From the NCBI GenBank assembly GCA_937902115.1, contig CALGSR010000406.1:1-17718 (forward strand): a stretch of DNA of 17,718 nt. Direction: 5' to 3'. The notes beneath the pieces are model-generated. The model saw only the letters and a program-made list of their open reading frames with translations. It was not told where the DNA came from and made no database searches. A program made the translations under genes and the position numbers. The stretch's first letter is position 1. Every line of letters starts with the position of its first letter. The DNA comes from an uncultured Bacillus sp. (lineage in GTDB: Bacteria; Bacillota; Bacilli; Bacillales; Cytobacillaceae). Below, piece after piece: positions 15,379-17,718 of this stretch.

Positions 15379-16346
15379 ACACTATTACTGAGAAAGAACT
15401 TAATTTGACAAAGCTTGATTTAAAAGGAAAAGATTTTTTAACTTTGGCCGATTTTTCTGAAGAAGAAATTTTAGGCTTATTAGATAATGCAAAAAAAATT
15501 AAAGAGGCGCTACAAAATGGGATGGCCTACCAGCCATTAAAAGGAAAAAATCTAGGCATGATTTTTGAAAAGTCTTCCACAAGAACCCGAGTTTCTTTTG
15601 AAGCAGGGATGCTTCAATTAGGAGGACATGCTCTTTTTCTTAGCAGCAATGATTTGCAAATTGGCAGAGGAGAACCGATCTCCGACACAGCACAGGTATT
15701 ATCACAATACCTAGATGGAATCATGATTCGTACGTTTGAACATGAAAAAGTAGAAGAATTGGCAAAATATGCTTCGATTCCAGTCATTAACGGCTTAACA
15801 GATATGTTCCATCCATGTCAGGTATTAGCTGATTTGTTAACGATTCAAGAGTGTAAAGGAAAAGTTAAAGGCCTAAAAATGGCTTATATTGGTGACGGTA
15901 ATAATATGGCTCACTCCTTAATGATTGGTGCAGCTAAAGTGGGAATGGATATTTCTATTTCTTCACCAAACGGGTACAAGCCAAATGAAGCTGTAGTTGC
16001 CAGAGCAAAAGGCTTCGCAGCTGAAAGCGGATCTAGCATTGTCATTACAGAGGATCCGGTAGAAGCAGTTAAGGATGCAGATGTTATTTATACTGATGTA
16101 TGGGCAAGCATGGGACAGGAAGAAGAAAGTCAGGCGCGCATCAAAGCATTTGCTGCGAACTATCAAGTAAATGACGAGCTTGTGCAACATGCAAAAGACG
16201 ATTATATTTTCCTTCACTGTTTACCGGCCCACCGTGGTGAAGAAGTAGCAGCTGAAATTATCGATGGTGGTCATTCTGTTATCTTCCAGGAAGCAGGCAA
16301 CAGAATGCATGCACAAAAAGCTTTGTTAGTCGAATTACTAAAATAA
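15375..16346 (+). CDS. argF: Ornithine carbamoyltransferase ArgF
   Basis: Joins carbamoyl phosphate and ornithine to citrulline, consuming the CarB product. It has 323 residues and all family motifs: SSTRTR (67-72) for the carbamoyl phosphate, HPCQ (146-149), DVWASMGQE (241-249), the ornithine-binding SMG loop, and FLHCLPAHRGEEV with the catalytic Cys282. The start ATG overlaps the carB stop by four bases (ATGA), so translation is coupled. It is the last gene of the arginine operon and is followed by a strong terminator. Its position beside biosynthetic genes argues for the anabolic enzyme rather than the catabolic ArcB type. Confidence 0.96.
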   Translation: MNTITEKELNLTKLDLKGKDFLTLADFSEEEILGLLDNAKKIKEALQNGMAYQPLKGKNLGMIFEKSSTRTRVSFEAGMLQLGGHALFLSSNDLQIGRGEPISDTAQVLSQYLDGIMIRTFEHEKVEELAKYASIPVINGLTDMFHPCQVLADLLTIQECKGKVKGLKMAYIGDGNNMAHSLMIGAAKVGMDISISSPNGYKPNEAVVARAKGFAAESGSSIVITEDPVEAVKDADVIYTDVWASMGQEEESQARIKAFAANYQVNDELVQHAKDDYIFLHCLPAHRGEEVAAEIIDGGHSVIFQEAGNRMHAQKALLVELLK

Positions 16347-16356
16347 AAATGAAGTG

Positions 16357-16396
16357 AAACCCGCATAATCATTTTCCGTGATGTGCGGGTTTTTTT
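16357..16396 (+). terminator. Intrinsic terminator of the arginine operon
   Basis: AACCCGCA (16358-16365) and TGCGGGTT (16384-16391) pair, with a smaller inner ATCA/TGAT stem, and a T-run to 16396 follows. Confidence 0.88.
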
Positions 16397-16470
16397 AGCC
16401 CAATTTTTGCTCATGAACCGTCAAAAAAGGAGCATAATAAGACAGAACAAAGATAAAGGGGGATAAGTAT

Positions 16471-16650
16471 ATGGGACAAAATCGACAATTTAAGGCTGGA
16501 CAAAAGGCTCCAAATAATGGGATCTATATTGAGATTGGTGAAACAGGCAGTACGGTTAATAATCCACAGCACTTAAAGCTTAAAGCTGGGGATGTATTTC
16601 CTGAAAACTCAAATCATAATCGTGTCTGGTCCTATCAAAGAAAACCATAA
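16471..16650 (+). CDS. yjzC: YjzC family small protein
   Basis: Small soluble protein of 59 residues, MGQNRQFKAGQKAPNNG at the start, then IYIEIGETGS and LKAGDVFPENSNHNRVW. This is the YjzC family, widespread in Bacillaceae and of unknown function. AAGGGGG (16456-16462) lies eight bases before the ATG, which fixes the start. The position directly after argF is the same as in B. subtilis as I recall it. It lies between two terminators and so is probably transcribed alone; I could not identify a convincing promoter in the 74 bases before it. Confidence 0.88.
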   Translation: MGQNRQFKAGQKAPNNGIYIEIGETGSTVNNPQHLKLKAGDVFPENSNHNRVWSYQRKP

Positions 16651-16660
16651 TAAATTTTAT

Positions 16661-16685
16661 GGCCATCCGATCAGGGTGGTCTTTT
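16661..16685 (+). terminator. Intrinsic terminator after yjzC
   Basis: GGCCATCC (16661-16668) pairs with GGGTGGTC (16674-16681), two of the eight pairs being G-T, around a GATCA loop. TTTT follows. Confidence 0.75.
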
Positions 16686-16788
16686 GATTGAAGCAAAGAA
16701 GCGGGATGTCATATTATATAGTTCTTTCTCCAGAGAAGTGTTTGCGATTTTGCGAAGGCTTCTTCTTTTATTTTTCATAGATGAAGGG

Positions 16789-16820
16789 TATAATAAATTT
16801 AAAGGTCAAAAAAGGTCAAA
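16789..16820 (+). promoter_or_regulatory. clpB -10 element and CtsR operator
   Basis: TATAAT (16789-16794) is a perfect -10, with only a weak T-rich -35 (TTTTAT at 16766). Right after it, GGTCAAA-AAA-GGTCAAA (16804-16820) fits the CtsR heat-shock repressor consensus RGTCAAANANRGTCAAA completely. The operator runs into the ribosome binding site (AAAGGAGG, 16818-16825), so bound CtsR would block initiation from this promoter. Confidence 0.9.
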
Positions 16821-16832
16821 GGAGGGGTTGGG

Positions 16833-17718
16833 ATGGATATCAATCAAATGACGGAAAAGGTGCAAAAGGCAATTATGAACGCCCAATCGATCGCCATTCG
16901 TGAGCAGCATCAAGAGGTTGATGAGGTTCATATATTTCTCTCAATGATTGAGGATGACGACAATCTAATGGTATCTGTTCTGAGAAAGACTACATGTAAG
17001 AGTGAAGAGGTAAAGAATGAACTGCAACGGATGCTGATGAAAAAACCACGTGTTTCCGGGAGCGGGACAGAGCAGGGAAAACTATATATTACAAGCGCAT
17101 TGCAACGTGTCTTAGCTGAAGCAGAAATCATTATGAAACGATTTTCTGACGAGTATATATCTGTTGAACATATTCTTTTAGCGGCAGTCTCACTGCCATC
17201 TGATTTCGGGAGTTATTTAATTAGGAAGGGCATCAATCAGCAGGAACTGTTGAAGATTATACAAGAAATAAGGGGGAATCAACGAGTGACTTCACAAAAT
17301 CCAGAAGGGACTTATGAGGCGCTGAAGAAGTATGGCCGGGATCTGGTTGCAGAGGTGCAATCCGGAAAAATTGATCCAGTGATTGGAAGAGATAGTGAAA
17401 TTCGTTACGTAATCCGGATTTTATCGAGAAAAACGAAAAACAATCCTGTATTAATCGGTGAACCAGGGGTAGGGAAAACCGCTATCGTCGAAGGGCTGGC
17501 CTGGAGGATTGTCCGCAAAGATGTACCGGAAGGACTAAAGGGTAAAACAATCTTTTCCCTTGATATGAGTTCGTTAATCGCCGGGGCAAAATTCCGCGGG
17601 GAATTTGAAGAGCGTTTAAAAGCTGTGTTGAACGAAGTGAAAAAAAGCGATGGTCAAATTTTGCTTTTTATTGATGAAATTCACACCATTGTCGGCGCTG
17701 GTAAAACGGAAGGGGCGA
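16833..17718 (+). CDS. clpB: ATP-dependent disaggregase ClpB (3' end outside window)
   Basis: Hsp100 chaperone that pulls proteins out of aggregates together with DnaK. The first 295 residues are present and the frame is open to the window edge. The N-terminal double Clp repeat spans residues about 1-145, starting MDINQMTEKVQKAI as is typical of bacillal ClpB. The first AAA+ module follows with Walker A GEPGVGKT, the pore-loop and AKFRGEFEERL region, and Walker B LLFIDEIH. GGAGG (16821-16825) is seven bases from the ATG. The M-domain that separates ClpB from ClpC lies beyond the window, so the ClpB name rests on the N-terminal sequence and the lone heat-shock setting rather than the ctsR-mcsA-mcsB-clpC operon. 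Control by CtsR is clear from the operator. Confidence 0.9.
   Translation, partial: MDINQMTEKVQKAIMNAQSIAIREQHQEVDEVHIFLSMIEDDDNLMVSVLRKTTCKSEEVKNELQRMLMKKPRVSGSGTEQGKLYITSALQRVLAEAEIIMKRFSDEYISVEHILLAAVSLPSDFGSYLIRKGINQQELLKIIQEIRGNQRVTSQNPEGTYEALKKYGRDLVAEVQSGKIDPVIGRDSEIRYVIRILSRKTKNNPVLIGEPGVGKTAIVEGLAWRIVRKDVPEGLKGKTIFSLDMSSLIAGAKFRGEFEERLKAVLNEVKKSDGQILLFIDEIHTIVGAGKTEGA

Noticed and set aside
16787..16792. Sigma-B -10 (GGGTAT) ahead of clpB
   Set aside because: No GTTT-type -35 lies 12-15 bases upstream; the overlapping TATAAT explains the site better.

Overview
The window comes from an A+T-rich, low-GC Gram-positive bacterium, almost certainly a Bacillaceae member. The evidence is strong AAGGAGG-type ribosome binding sites, the argCJBD-carAB-argF order, a yjzC gene, a CtsR box ahead of clpB, and an Fnr with its cysteines at the C-terminus as in Bacillus. 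The species cannot be named from the sequence alone. As I recall the B. subtilis map, yitV lies just upstream of argC, and yjzC just downstream of argF. Here that framework is kept, but a block of anaerobic-metabolism genes sits between yitV and argC, and clpB follows yjzC.

Layout. 1-704: 3' part of a YitV-type alpha/beta hydrolase. 794-6945: an oxygen- and nitrogen-oxide-linked block holding a radical SAM/SPASM protein, moaA (broken), ric/scdA (minus strand), mobB, a short NarI-like membrane protein, a YwiC-like membrane protein and fnr (minus strand). Four promoters in this block carry a TGTGA-N6-TCACA-type Fnr box, and in each the box is at the same distance from a -10-like hexamer (about -41.5). 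The regulator is encoded at the end of the block, so it looks like a small self-contained Fnr regulon. 6946-7354: a long regulatory gap with divergent promoters for fnr and argC. 7355-16346: arginine and carbamoyl phosphate operon argC-argJ-argB-argD-carA-carB-argF. 16471-16650: yjzC. 16833-17718: 5' part of clpB under a textbook CtsR operator.

Two genes are broken in ways that do not look like simple base-call errors. moaA carries about 35 extra bases that shift the frame in mid-barrel. carA keeps its N-terminal domain and its last roughly 20 codons but has lost the whole glutamine amidotransferase domain, and the junction is out of frame. The NarI-like protein appears to have lost the middle of NarI, with two haem-ligand histidines, plus a third ligand. 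No narG, narH or narJ is seen. Together this suggests that the nitrate/molybdenum part of the block is decaying while Fnr control, NO-damage repair (Ric) and the radical SAM gene remain intact. The arginine operon would make carbamoyl phosphate from free ammonia, or borrow the amidotransferase of a pyrimidine-specific enzyme encoded elsewhere.

I found no tRNA, rRNA, CRISPR array, transposase or phage gene.
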